Positions 1 to 8,315 of a stretch of 64,000 nt of DNA are shown one piece after another. The stretch lies in assembly GCF_900115565.1 (NCBI RefSeq), contig NZ_FOWW01000015.1, positions 1 to 64,000 on the forward strand. The letters are read 5' to 3'. The position numbers and the translations under genes were made by a program. This stretch comes from Amycolatopsis arida. Lineage in GTDB: Bacteria > Actinomycetota > Actinomycetes > Mycobacteriales > Pseudonocardiaceae. Positions within the stretch are counted from its first letter, which is position 1, and the number at the start of each line of letters is the position of its first letter. Under the pieces are notes generated by a model, which had not been told where the DNA came from, ran no database searches, and saw only the letters and a list, made by a program, of their open reading frames with translations.

Positions 1-14
1 CCGATCAACGACGG

Positions 15-503
15 GTGCCGCAGGGCGTGGGACCGCGTGCGGGACAGTGGGTATTGGTGTCCTACCGATGCCCCGCGAACCGTCCACCCCGCGCACCACC
101 GTGTGGCGCGAGTGAAACGCCTCGGTGTGGCCCAGATCGGCGACGGGCTGGTCGCGCTGCCCGCCGACGCCCGTACCCGCGAACACCTCGACTGGATCGC
201 CGACGACATCCACGCCGCCGGCGGCACGGCCGACGTGTGGTTGGCCCAGCCGGCCAACGTGACCCAGGAACGCCTTGCCCAGACCATGGCCGCCGCACGC
301 GCCGCCGAGTACCGCGCCGTGCTCGCCGAAGCGGAACAGGCGCGGCCACTCGGCGAGTCGGAGCGGCGCCGGGCGCTGCGAAAACTGCGCGCCGAGCTGC
401 GTCGCATCCACCGCCGGGACTACTTCCCCCGCCCGAACGCCAAGCCGCCGAGGCCGCCGTCAACGCCCTACACCCCGACCACCACACCGAGGAGACCGCA
501 TGA
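15..503 (+). pseudogene. chrB: Chromate resistance ChrB, N-terminal-domain gene, frameshifted
   Basis: Reading across three frames gives a ChrB N-terminal domain: WVLVSYR, then MPREPSTPRTTVWRE, then VKRLGVAQIGDGLVALPAD and onward to the RRDYF-PPPERQAAEAAV end. The frame changes near 66, near 112 (CGCGAGTG where CGCGAGGTG is expected) and in the C-run at 426-430; each is explained by loss of one base. The reading ends at 501-503 with a TGA that overlaps the next gene's ATG (ATGA), so the two were a translationally coupled pair. ChrB proteins are regulators or sensors of chromate resistance. The GTG at 15 is the likely start, but the window edge is close and upstream context is missing. Confidence 0.7.
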
Positions 504-931
504 AGTGAGCCACGCGCGAAAACATCCACATCGACCGCGCCGCCTGCGCTTAGTTCATCCGCCGCTGGCTGGACCCGGCCGCGGAATTCGTGTTCGTCGC
601 CGACCCCGCCGCGGTGCCGCCGGACGCCACCCCGTTCGACATGCGGGGCGTCGAACTCGGCCGCCATGGCAGCGATTGCAGCTTCGAAACCATCCTGCGC
701 CGCCACGACCTCACCGACCCGGTGCTGTGGCGCATCGCCGAGATCATCCACGAAGCCGACCTCGACGACGAACGCTACGACGCCCCCGAAGCCCCCGGCC
801 TCGACGCTATCCTGCGCGGCCTGTCCATGATCGGCGACGACGACCACACCCTCGCCGTCACCAAACCGATCTTCGACGGGCTCTACGAGTACTACCACCG
901 CGCGGGATTCCTGGGCCGCGAACCAGCCTGA
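500..931 (+). pseudogene. chrB: ChrB C-terminal-domain gene with two in-frame stops
   Basis: From the ATG at 500 the frame reads MK-stop-ATRENIHIDRAACA-stop-FIRRWLDPAAEFVFVADP, then continues open to 931 with the ChrB C-terminal signature DMRGVELGRHGSDCSFETI and a GLDAILRGLS segment. The stops are TGA at 506-508 and TAG at 551-553. Family members typically carry Trp at both places (MKWATRE.. and CAWFIRR), so both look like TGG codons changed to stops. The rest of the domain is open and well conserved, which suggests recent loss. An internal restart after 553 would lack the N-terminal DRxACxW segment and is unlikely to be functional. Confidence 0.75.
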
Positions 932-975
932 GCCAGGGCGCCACGCCGATCGGAGACGACCGTCAGCGGTGGCGA

Positions 976-3405
976 TCACCGGAACCGGCCGACGCTGCCG
1001 ATGGCCTGGACCAGCAGGGAGGGTCGGGTGCCGATGGAGTTGAGGAAGATGGTGGTGACCGAGGCGGCCATCGCGATCATCGCCCACACCGGATAGACCA
1101 GGCCGGTGGTGGCCAGCGGGACACCGATGCCGTTGAAGATGAACGCCAGTCCCACGTTGGTGCGGGTGCGGCGGTAGGAGCGGACACTGATCTCGCGGGC
1201 GTCGAGCACCGCGGTGACCTCGTCGCGCAGCAGCACGATGTCGGCGGATTCCACGGCGATGTCGGTGCCACCGCCGGCGGCGATGCCGACGCCGGCCTGC
1301 ATCAGGGCGGGGGCGTCGTTGATGCCGTCGCCGACCATCGCCACGCGGATGCCGTCAGCCTGCAACTCGCGCACGATCTCGGCCTTGCCTTCCGGCCGAA
1401 CCCCCGCCCGCACATTGGTGATGCCGAGTTGGTCGGCGACCCGACGCGCGCCGCGTTCGTTGTCCCCGGTCACCAGGGCCGGGTCCATTCCGACGGCCCG
1501 CATGCGCGCCACGGCCTCGGCGGCATCTGCGCGCACCTCGTCACCCAACGCGATCAACCCCTGAACCGTGCCTGCCGCGGCGACCACGATCACGGTGTGC
1601 CCGGCGGCCTGCAACTGGTCGACCCGCCCGGTCACGGCGGTGAGATCAAGGTCGTTGTCGATGAGGAACGCAGGCTGGCCGACCAGCACGTCACGGCCCT
1701 GCACGGTGGCGCGGACACCGGAGCCAGTGACCGAGGCGAACTCCTCGGCCTCGGGCACCGTCAGCCCGCGCTCGCGGGCGGCGGTCACCACCGCACGAGC
1801 AAGCGGGTGCTCCGACGGGCTCTCCGCCCCCGCGGCCAGCGCCACCAGCCCGTCGATGTCGCCGTCGAGGGCCTCGACCGCGCGGACGGTAGGGCGCCCC
1901 TGGGTGAGGGTGCCGGTCTTGTCCAGCACGATGCGCCGCACCAGCCGGAAGGTCTGGAACGCCTCACCGGTGCGCATCACGATCCCGCGGTCGGCCGCGG
2001 CGCCCGTGCCGCGCACGATGGCCAGCGGCGCGGCAATCCCGACCGCGCAGGGGTAGCCCATCACCAGCACCGACAGCGCGGCGAACACCGCCCGCCGCAC
2101 GTCCGGCTCCCCGGCCAGGACCCAGCTGCCGGCCAGCCAGCCGAGCAGGGCCAGCGCGGAGATGGTCAGCACGGTGGGGGTGTAGACGCGCAGTACCCGG
2201 TCGACCAGGTGCAGGATGCCGGGTTTGAGCGCGCGGGCATCCTCCACATTCCGCACCACCTGGGCCAGGAACCCTCCGGTGTGGCTGGCGGTGACCTCGA
2301 TCAGCAGGCTGCCGGTGCCGTTGATCGACCCACCCACGACCTCGTCACCCGGCCCGCGTTCCGCGGGCACCGGTTCGCCGGTGACCAGGGACAGATCGAT
2401 CGCGGACTGACCGGACCGAATCCGGCCGTCCAGCGGGATGCGCTCGCCGGGGCGTACCCGCACCCGTTGCCCGATCGCCACGTCCTCGACCGGCACGTCG
2501 ACCTCGCCACCGTCAGTGTCGAGCCTGGCCAGGTCGGGCTGCAGGTCGAGCAGCTTCTTGACCGACTGGCTGGACCGGGTTTTGACCAGCAGTGACAGCC
2601 ATTCGGAGAAGATGTGGTAGTTCGCCACCAGCACCGACACGGCGAAGAACGCCGCGGTCGGATAGCCGGGCAGCAGTCCGGTGAGGCCGATGACGCCCCC
2701 GGCGATGCCGGCGAACGCGCCCACCTCCAGCAGCACGTGCTGGTTGAGGATGCCGCGGCGGGCGGACTGGTAGGCCATCCGCAGGATGTGCGGGGCCACC
2801 CCGACCACCACCCCGATCGCCAGGGCCCCGGCCAGCCACCCGATCAGCGGCTCGGTCAGCACCCCGGTCGCCCGCAGCACCAGCGCCGCCACGCCGGGCG
2901 TCACGATGGCCACCGCCCCGACCAGGGCCTTGAGGTTCCCGGCGGGGCGCAGCAGCGCGAAGGACAGCGGCACCATCAGCGCCACCACCGACGCGGGCAC
3001 CAGCACCGACCAGATCCCGGTGACGGTGGCGATCAGCCCGATCGCGGTCAGGCTGGCCGCGATCGCCGCCAGCAGCCGGGCGCCTTCACGGACGAGGTCG
3101 CGTTCCTCCTCCTCGAACGGGCGCAGCTTGCGCGGGTCGTACAGGTCGTAGCCGACATCCCGCAGCGTGCCGAGGATCTTCTCCGGCGTAACGCGCTGCG
3201 GGTCGTAGTCGACCAGGGCCTGTTCGTGGGTCAGGCTGACCGCGACGGTGTCGACGCCGTCCATCCGGCCCAGGGCCTTTTCGATGGTGCCGGTGCACAG
3301 CGAGCAGTGCAGCCCGGCGATCCGCGCCCGGATCCGCTCGTGGCCCGGCGTCGTGCTGGGCTCCGACGCCCACAACTGGGGGCGCTCCTCGGTTGCGATG
3401 CTCAT
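976..3405 (-). CDS. P1B-type heavy-metal-translocating ATPase (copper exporter type)
   Basis: This 809-residue membrane pump should export a soft metal ion, probably Cu+, using ATP. An N-terminal HMA domain carries GLHCSLC (Cys34 and Cys37). The body shows TGEPVP in the actuator domain, DKTGTLTQG with the phosphorylated Asp, the P1B hallmark SEHPLA, and [10 protein letters not shown] at the hinge. The intramembrane ion-binding motif is [11 protein letters not shown]: Tyr replaces the first Cys of the usual CPC. The ATG at 3405 is preceded by GAGGAGGTC and overlaps the stop of the upstream HMA gene by 4 bp, so the two are co-translated. Control is probably through the MerR-type operator at 3680-3700. 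Metal specificity is inferred from the neighbours. Confidence 0.9.
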   Translation of the reverse strand: MSIATEERPQLWASEPSTTPGHERIRARIAGLHCSLCTGTIEKALGRMDGVDTVAVSLTHEQALVDYDPQRVTPEKILGTLRDVGYDLYDPRKLRPFEEEERDLVREGARLLAAIAASLTAIGLIATVTGIWSVLVPASVVALMVPLSFALLRPAGNLKALVGAVAIVTPGVAALVLRATGVLTEPLIGWLAGALAIGVVVGVAPHILRMAYQSARRGILNQHVLLEVGAFAGIAGGVIGLTGLLPGYPTAAFFAVSVLVANYHIFSEWLSLLVKTRSSQSVKKLLDLQPDLARLDTDGGEVDVPVEDVAIGQRVRVRPGERIPLDGRIRSGQSAIDLSLVTGEPVPAERGPGDEVVGGSINGTGSLLIEVTASHTGGFLAQVVRNVEDARALKPGILHLVDRVLRVYTPTVLTISALALLGWLAGSWVLAGEPDVRRAVFAALSVLVMGYPCAVGIAAPLAIVRGTGAAADRGIVMRTGEAFQTFRLVRRIVLDKTGTLTQGRPTVRAVEALDGDIDGLVALAAGAESPSEHPLARAVVTAARERGLTVPEAEEFASVTGSGVRATVQGRDVLVGQPAFLIDNDLDLTAVTGRVDQLQAAGHTVIVVAAAGTVQGLIALGDEVRADAAEAVARMRAVGMDPALVTGDNERGARRVADQLGITNVRAGVRPEGKAEIVRELQADGIRVAMVGDGINDAPALMQAGVGIAAGGGTDIAVESADIVLLRDEVTAVLDAREISVRSYRRTRTNVGLAFIFNGIGVPLATTGLVYPVWAMIAMAASVTTIFLNSIGTRPSLLVQAIGSVGRFR

Positions 3406-3623
3406 CGCGAGACCTCCTCGGCGACGTGGTAGCCGGCGGCCTCGATCCGTTCCACCAGCACGGTGCGGTCGGTGACGGCGGGGTCGACACGGACCTCGAC
3501 GCGCCCGCACGTGTGGTCGGCCACGACCCCGGAGACGCCCTCGACCCGGCGCAGCACGGTGCCGATTCGCTGCTCGCATCCGCTGCACGACATCCCCTCA
3601 ACCTGCAACACCCAAGACTCCAT
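3402..3623 (-). CDS. HMA-domain metallochaperone (CopZ-like)
   Basis: This 73-residue single-domain protein has the heavy-metal-associated fold signature [11 protein letters not shown], with both metal-binding Cys in MSCxGC. CopZ proteins carry Cu+ in the cytosol and hand it to the partner ATPase, here encoded immediately downstream with a 4-bp ATGA overlap. I chose the ATG at 3623 because GGAGGAG lies about six bases upstream; an in-frame GTG at 3638 would add five residues but has no comparable site. It is the first gene of the operon transcribed from the MerR-type promoter at 3674-3706. A mercury role is possible for HMA proteins, but nothing here points to one. Confidence 0.88.
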   Translation of the reverse strand: MESWVLQVEGMSCSGCEQRIGTVLRRVEGVSGVVADHTCGRVEVRVDPAVTDRTVLVERIEAAGYHVAEEVSR

Positions 3624-3679
3624 CACGGACTCCTCCACAGCTTCTGAGCTGCTCTTTCTCTCGCTGACATCACGCTAGA

Positions 3680-3700
3680 ACCTTGCCCGAGGGGTAAGGT
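3680..3700 (-). promoter_or_regulatory. MerR-family operator/promoter of the HMA-ATPase operon
   Basis: An inverted repeat ACCTTgCCC-gag-GGGtAAGGT lies between the HMA gene and the divergent merR gene. On the minus strand TTGACC is followed by a 19-bp spacer holding the dyad and then CTAGCG. The over-long 19-bp spacer with a central dyad is the classic architecture of promoters activated by CueR/ZntR/MerR-type regulators through DNA distortion. The same core recurs at 4631-4647. Confidence 0.75.
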
Positions 3701-3732
3701 CAAGGCTGGAATGTTCAGGAGGGAGCCATGTG

Positions 3733-4143
3733 ATGGAGATGACGGTCGGGGCCGCCGCGGAGGCGGCCGGAGTCAGCGCCAAGGCAGTGCGGTTGTGGGA
3801 GTCCAAGGGTCTGCTGCCACCGGCCCAACGCACCGACGCCGGCTACCGCACGTTCACCCAGGACGACGTGGACGTGCTGCGGTTCATCCGCCAGGCAAAG
3901 GCGCTGGACCTCACCCTGGGCGAGATCAAAGACATCCTGGACCTACAGCGCTGCGGCGCTACCCCCTGCGGGCGGGTCACCAACCTGCTCGACGCCCACA
4001 TCGCCGAGATCGACCGCAAGCTCTCCGATCTGCGCGCGATACGCCGGACCCTGGTCGAGGCCCGCCGCGCTGCCCGCGACAGTCAACGCCGCGGCGAAGA
4101 CGCCGTGGTCTGCCGCATCATCGAAACCGCCGGTACCGCCTGA
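3733..4143 (+). CDS. MerR-family metal-responsive transcriptional regulator
   Basis: This is a 136-residue MerR-type regulator with an N-terminal winged helix (VGAAAEAAGVSAKAVRLWE, GYRTFTQDDVDVLRFI), the dimerisation helix and a metal-binding-loop Cys pair in the QRCGATPCGRV segment, plus a C-terminal VVCRII. CueR-like proteins bind Cu+ through two Cys in this loop, although the spacing here (CGATPC) is shorter. The gene diverges from the HMA-ATPase operon and shares the operator between them. AGGAGGG precedes the start; the GTG at 3730 or the ATG at 3733 are both usable and I take the ATG. The likely effector is Cu+, inferred from the targets. Confidence 0.85.
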   Translation: MEMTVGAAAEAAGVSAKAVRLWESKGLLPPAQRTDAGYRTFTQDDVDVLRFIRQAKALDLTLGEIKDILDLQRCGATPCGRVTNLLDAHIAEIDRKLSDLRAIRRTLVEARRAARDSQRRGEDAVVCRIIETAGTA

Positions 4144-4192
4144 CCCCGAACCGGAGGTCAGGCGTTGTCCGACGCGACGACAGCCCGTGTGC

Positions 4193-4531
4193 TCACGCTG
4201 CGGCCATCGTCCGGCACTGCTCGGCGCACCGGCGGCACGCCTGCGCGCACACCTGGCACGCCTCGACGTCGAACCGCTCACACTCCGCCGCGCACGCTTC
4301 GCAGATCTCCGCACACAGCCGGCACACCTGCGCCGCCCACTGCGAGCCCCGCGCCAGCAGCGTCACACACAGCGCGCAGATCGCCGCGCAGTCCAAGCAC
4401 AGCCGGGCGCACTGCGCCATCTCTCCGTCGTTCACGCAACAGGTGTAGGCGCATGCTTCGCACGCCTGCTGACACTCCGCACACGCATCCAGGCACGCCT
4501 TGTTCGTCTCGTCCACGGTCGCGACCGCCAT
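4193..4531 (-). CDS. Cys-rich four-helix-bundle copper-binding protein (DUF326/Csp-like)
   Basis: This 112-residue protein is packed with Cys in CxxC and CxxxC spacing along predicted helices (KACLDACAECQQACEACAY, CARLCLDCAAICALC, CRLCAEICEACAAEC, CQVCAQACRRC). That is the pattern of DUF326 and copper storage (Csp) proteins, where Cys thiols line the core of a four-helix bundle and hold many Cu+ ions. No signal peptide is visible, so it is predicted to be cytosolic. AAGGAGG sits just before the ATG. Upstream lies a near copy of the copA-operon operator at 4631-4647, so storage and export are probably induced together. A paralogue is encoded at 6663-7004. Confidence 0.88.
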   Translation of the reverse strand: MAVATVDETNKACLDACAECQQACEACAYTCCVNDGEMAQCARLCLDCAAICALCVTLLARGSQWAAQVCRLCAEICEACAAECERFDVEACQVCAQACRRCAEQCRTMAAA

Positions 4532-4630
4532 CACCAACCTCCTTCGGTTCGGCAACATCTGCCTGTCGTGCCGGACCGAGCAGCGCCCACTTCGGGCACG
4601 TCCGACCCACGGCGCCACCGAAGGTAGGGG

Positions 4631-4647
4631 CTTGCCCGCGGGGCAAG
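4631..4647 (-). promoter_or_regulatory. Second MerR-type operator, upstream of the copper-storage gene
   Basis: A perfect dyad CTTGCCC-gcg-GGGCAAG. Read on the minus strand, TTGACC is followed by a 19-bp spacer and CTACCT. The core matches the operator at 3680-3700, which implies control by the same MerR protein encoded at 3733-4143. Confidence 0.75.
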
Positions 4648-4753
4648 GTCAAGCCGCTATCCAGGAATCCGGCGTCTAAACCGACCACATGGGGCACGTC
4701 GAGGCGGTTGCTCCGGTGTCGTCCGGACCCGCCTGCGCGCACCGGGTGGCCGA

Positions 4754-5641
4754 TTACTCGGGGCCTGCCATGCTGTGCCCTTGACGCAGGCGGCTGGCGA
4801 CGTAGCTGGCGCGGTCGCCGCCGTTCTCCCGGTGCCAGGCGCTGGCGGTGGTGTCGGCGACGCCGAGCAGGTCGGCGAGCATCTTCCAGTGGACTGAGCC
4901 GACGAGCGAGAGCCAGGCGCCGTTACGGGCGGTGCGGGCGCTGGGGACGCCGAGCTTGCGCAGGCGGGTCTGCAGGGTGGCCGAGGTTATCGGCCGGTCG
5001 GGGCGCAGCCCTGGGAACAGGAACGGAGTCGGATGGTCCCGCAGCGCCCCGGCGAGCGGGCGGCGGTTGGTGACGAGCTGGTGCAGGAGCGCGGATAGTC
5101 GGGGCCGGAGCCACAAGGGGTCGCGGCCGAGTTGCAGGCCGAGGATGCCGGGCTCGTCGGGATGCGCGAGGACATCGTCGGTGGTGAGGTTGACCAGGCG
5201 CCAGCAGCTTTGCCCGTATTGCAGGACCAGGCAGCCGGCGACCCGATCCGCCAGCGGTAGCGTGTCGTCGGTCTCCAGCTTGACGGCGAGCAGGACGCGG
5301 TCGGTGTCGCTCATGATCTCCCGGTCGCCGGTGTGGCGTGAGGTGCCGATCGCGACGTGGGCCGGGGCCAGGCCGTTGGTTGCGGCCCACAGCAGGAACG
5401 AGCGCGCGTAGTGCTGGCGTGGCCGGTTGCGGACCAGCCAGCGGTCCACCGCAGGTTGGGTGAGGGCGGCCAGGCGGGTGCCACGCTGACGCAGGTAGGC
5501 CAGCAGCTGGCGGGCGGTGTTCAGCTTCCGCCGGAGGTGTTCGCGCTGGTAGTGCGTGAAGTTGGTGTCCTGCTCGGCGCGTTGGTGGGCCAGTGGCACC
5601 TTCTGCGTCGCCGTCGACACCCACCAGGTCGTGCTCGGCAT
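4754..5641 (-). pseudogene. Tyrosine-recombinase-like integrase remnant
   Basis: The readable protein (about 280 residues) resembles the core and C-terminal part of actinobacterial site-specific integrases: a helical core-binding segment (HYQREHLRRKLNTARQLLAYL) and a C-terminal part ending DLLGVADTTASAWHREN..ASYVASR. I can see no convincing R..H-x-x-R..Y catalytic set and no Tyr nucleophile in the expected place. The N-terminal part runs directly into sequence antisense to a CBS-domain fragment near 5600, so the gene is probably 5'-truncated at a junction. It may be the fossil of the element that brought in the metal genes. Some family members are naturally degenerate, so it may still be expressed. 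Confidence 0.5.
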
Positions 5642-5867
5642 GATCTACCTCGACCAGCAGGACCAAACCACCGCCGACACACCAGCCGAGCAGCTCATGC
5701 ACCCCGGCCCGACCACCGTCCGCGCCAACGAACCCCTGCAACCCCTCGTCGAGCGCATGACCCGCGCCGATGTCGACGGTATCCTCGTCACCGACCCCGA
5801 AGGCCGCCTCCTCGGACTCCTCGACCGGCACGACGCCGAGACCACCCTCCGGCAGAAGCCGGCGTGA
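5601..5867 (+). pseudogene. CBS-domain protein, 5'-truncated remnant
   Basis: The frame reads VAVDTHQVVLGMIYLDQQDQ, then PAEQLMHPGPTTVRANEPL and GILVTDPEGRLLGLLDR. That is the end of one CBS motif and most of a second. CBS pairs sense adenine nucleotides in transporters and enzymes. The sequence before 5601 belongs to the antisense integrase remnant, so the N-terminal part is missing and no start codon with a ribosome site is evident. It ends normally at 5867. Confidence 0.55.
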
Positions 5868-5979
5868 CCGATCTACCTCGCCGCACCCGCCCCGGAGTTC
5901 GGCGCGGGGTCGCTCGAACCCCGGCCCCGGCCGTGGTCGCCTTCTGCGAATCGGCGTGCCCGCTGGTCACAGCTGAGCG

Positions 5980-6441
5980 TCACCGGCTTCGTTCCGCGAA
6001 CACGTCGAGCCGAGGCGGACCGGCACCGGCGCGCAACCCGGGAGCGTCTTCGATGACGCGGCAGATACACCCGCCGGTTCCCGCCGTGCTGTGGGGACGC
6101 CGGTCGAGGGTGGTGAGCTGCTCGCGAAGCCCGGTCAGCTCGGCGATGCGCCGGTCGATGCGCGCCACCTCCCGGCGGAGCACCTGGCGCACGTAATCGC
6201 AGGGTTGCTGGCCGTCCTCCTGCAACAGGAGGATCTGCCGGATCTCATCAAGCGTGAGGCCCAAGCGCTGCGCCGTCCTGATGAACGTGACCCGCTCGGC
6301 GTCGCTGACCTCGTACCGGCGGTGCCCGGCCGACGTGCGCCGTGGTGAAGGAAGAAGCCCGATCTGCTCGTAATACCGAATCGTCTTCGTGTTCACCCCG
6401 ACCCGGGCCGCCAGTGCACCGATCGGCAGGTCGCCAGGCAT
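5980..6441 (-). CDS. MerR-family metal-responsive transcriptional regulator (second copy)
   Basis: This is a 153-residue MerR protein with the winged helix IGALAARVGVNTKTIRYYEQIGLL and the usual long dimer helix (RTAQRLGLTLDEIRQILLLQ). Possible ligand Cys occur as QPCDYV and near the end as GGCICRVIE. A C-terminal CxC plus a dimer-helix Cys is a pattern seen in MerR regulators of thiophilic metals. GAGGAGG lies about nine bases before the ATG. It diverges from the four-helix copper-binding gene at 6663, and the dyad at 6593-6608 lies between them. Its sequence differs clearly from the regulator at 3733, so the two systems probably answer to different operators. Confidence 0.85.
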   Translation of the reverse strand: MPGDLPIGALAARVGVNTKTIRYYEQIGLLPSPRRTSAGHRRYEVSDAERVTFIRTAQRLGLTLDEIRQILLLQEDGQQPCDYVRQVLRREVARIDRRIAELTGLREQLTTLDRRPHSTAGTGGCICRVIEDAPGLRAGAGPPRLDVFAERSR

Positions 6442-6586
6442 CAACCCGCACCTCCTCACCGGTCCGACCAACAGGCTTACCCGACACACCCCCCGCAAAC
6501 CTCCGACGTCGACATCCCGCTCCTGCTCGCCACGTCGACCGGGGTCCTCTGTTGAGTGAACATCCGCCCACATCAGGCGCGCAGGG

Positions 6587-6608
6587 TTGAAGTTCCAGTC
6601 GAGTGGAA
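6587..6608 (+). promoter_or_regulatory. MerR-type operator upstream of second copper-storage gene
   Basis: TTGAAG at 6587-6592 is followed by the inverted repeat TTCCA-gtcgag-TGGAA (6593-6608). This resembles the promoter layout of MerR-activated genes and sits between the divergent regulator and the Cys-rich protein gene. Its half-site differs from the CTTGCCC half-site of the first system. The -10 element is not clear. Confidence 0.55.
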
Positions 6609-6662
6609 AAGCCAGACTACGCGGGCGGGAACCGAACAGGACCGACAGCGAGGAAGAACACC

Positions 6663-7004
6663 ATGACCAGTCCGACACTGGCTCCGCAACAGACCCGCGA
6701 GTGCATCGACGCGTGCAGCGACTGCGCCGTGGCCTGCCAGGCCTGCGCCGACCACTGCACCCGGCAGGCCGACCCGCAGACGCTGACCTGCATCCGGCTG
6801 TGCCTGTCCTGCGCCGAGGCGTGCCTGGCCTGCCTGCCTTCGCTGACCCGCGCCGCCAACTACGAAGCACTCTGCCGCGCCTGCGCGGAACTGTGTGAGG
6901 CATGCGCGGCCGAGTGCGAACGCTACGACGACCAGACCATGAGCCAGTGCGCCGAGGCCTGCCGCCGCGCCGCCCAGTCCTGCCGGCAGATGGCCAGCGC
7001 CTGA
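6663..7004 (+). CDS. Cys-rich four-helix-bundle copper-binding protein (second copy)
   Basis: This 113-residue protein has about 19 Cys in the DUF326/Csp pattern (RECIDACSDCAVACQACADHC, CIRLCLSCAEACLAC, CRACAELCEACAAECERYD, CAEACRRAAQSC). Like its paralogue at 4193 it should form a four-helix bundle storing Cu+ in the cytosol; no signal peptide is present. The ATG at 6663 is preceded by AGGAAG. It is controlled by the dyad at 6593 and probably by the divergent MerR protein. Two storage proteins with two regulators in 3 kb suggests either different induction thresholds or metals, or the merging of two islands. Confidence 0.88.
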   Translation: MTSPTLAPQQTRECIDACSDCAVACQACADHCTRQADPQTLTCIRLCLSCAEACLACLPSLTRAANYEALCRACAELCEACAAECERYDDQTMSQCAEACRRAAQSCRQMASA

Positions 7005-7095
7005 CCCACGCTCCACGCGGTGACCCGGCTGCCCGGGTCGCGACCCGGGCAGGCCCGGCCCGGGCTTGGGAACCGGTCAGGAGTGAGCCGGGGGT

Positions 7096-7790
7096 GTGCA
7101 GGCGGCGTACTGGCTGCTGCTGCCGATCGCGCTGGGCATCTGCGTGCTGGCCTGCCTGGTCGGCGTGGAGGGGCTCGCTGCTGTTCGCGCCCTTCTACGC
7201 CGTGCTGTCCCCTGGCGGGCCGAGTGCTCCTCAGCCCGGTGCAGGCCATCCAGATTGGCATCATCAGCGAGATCTTCGGCTTCAGCAGTTCCTTCGTCGG
7301 CTTCCTCCGAGCGCGTCTGATCGACTTGCGGCTCGGGCTGCGCACGGCCGCGTTGGGCGCTCCGGCCGCGCTGGCCGGAGCGCTGCTGGCCTACCGGCTA
7401 CCCCAGGCCGCACTGCTGGTCCTCGTCGCCGCGGTCATGCCGGCCCTGGCCTGGTACATCCGCCACCCACCCCGGCCGGAGACCCCGCGAACAAGCAGTC
7501 CGGACCGGCAGCGGTGAGCGCGAGGATGCGCGTACGGCGGCCACCGACATCCCGCTGTGCTGCTAGTCCAGCGCCAACTACTACGCCAGTCCGAGCTTCA
7601 GCCCACCGCAGCCGGCCTTCCGGAGCGGCGAAAAGGGCTATCGCGAGCACCGGGACCGGCATGGGCGGACCTACCGCTACGACTATCTCGGCGGCAAGGA
7701 CCAGGCGTCGTCGGACCACTCGGCGGGCTGTTCACCGGGCTGCTCGGCTTCGGCATCGGCGCGCTCGGCGTCGTGCACCCGGTCACAAGC
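7096..7790 (+). pseudogene. TauE/SafE-family sulfite/anion exporter, multiply frameshifted
   Basis: Pieces of one TauE/SafE membrane protein appear in successive frames: AAYWLLLPIALGICVLACL, then SLLFAPFYAVLSP, then VQAIQIGIISEIFGFSSS with the following transmembrane stretch, and finally RHGRTYRYDYLG and GGLFTGLLGFGIGALGVVH. The last is the usual start of the second transmembrane repeat. Frames change near 7175 and 7215 and again before 7560, there is an in-frame stop at about 7515, and the second repeat is cut short near 7790, where the NTF2-like gene begins. A normal family member has about 250-300 residues. The product cannot be functional as read. Confidence 0.65.
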
Positions 7791-7802
7791 GAAAGGGAAC
7801 GG

Positions 7803-8161
7803 ATGACCGCTCGCGACCGCAGCCCCGAGGACGTCCTGGCCGATCACCTGCGCCTGGCCCAGTCCGGCTCCATCAACGAGGACCTGCAACGCAACTACAG
7901 CCGCGACCTCGTCGTCCTATGCCAGCTCGGCGTCTACCACGGCCACGACGGCCTTCGCCACCTGGCCCAGCGGCTCGACGAGGACTCCCGGACGCGACGT
8001 TCCGCTACCGCACCCAGCACGTCGCCGGCGAGATCGCCTTCCTGGAGTGGACCGCCGACTCCCCGAGGGGAAGCGTGCGCGACGGCGCCGACTCCTACCT
8101 CATCCGCGCGACACAGATGCCCGTTGCTCCCGCCGGCGCACCTCGTCCCACCGCGCTGTGA
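7803..8161 (+). pseudogene. NTF2/SnoaL-like small protein, frameshifted and 3'-altered
   Basis: The ATG at 7803 opens DRSPEDVLADHLRLAQSG and NYSRDLVVLCQLGVYHGHDG, the typical N-terminal part of a SnoaL/NTF2-fold protein. At about 7985 the frame changes by one missing base and continues LPDATFRYRTQHVAGEIAFL and DGADSYLIR. After that the expected final strand is replaced by unrelated residues to 8161. NTF2-fold proteins of this size are often of unknown substrate. AAAGGGAAC lies before the start. Confidence 0.55.
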
Positions 8162-8315
8162 ATTGATCGTCCAGCCCGGGCGCCGGCGCGCCGACGAGAC
8201 TCGGAGTGGACGACACCGTGTCGAGGAGCCACACGGTCGTGACCCCTCCGCCGATGTGGGGCCGGGTCACGACCTGGATTTCTCCCTGAGGTTGTGCGTT
8301 GCGATGCTCCGTGGC

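Noticed and set aside
37-2595. An 852-codon open frame on the plus strand
   Set aside because: It covers the chrB remnant only at its start and then runs antisense to the P-type ATPase, whose motifs and codon bias are unmistakable; the rest is a GC-rich shadow.
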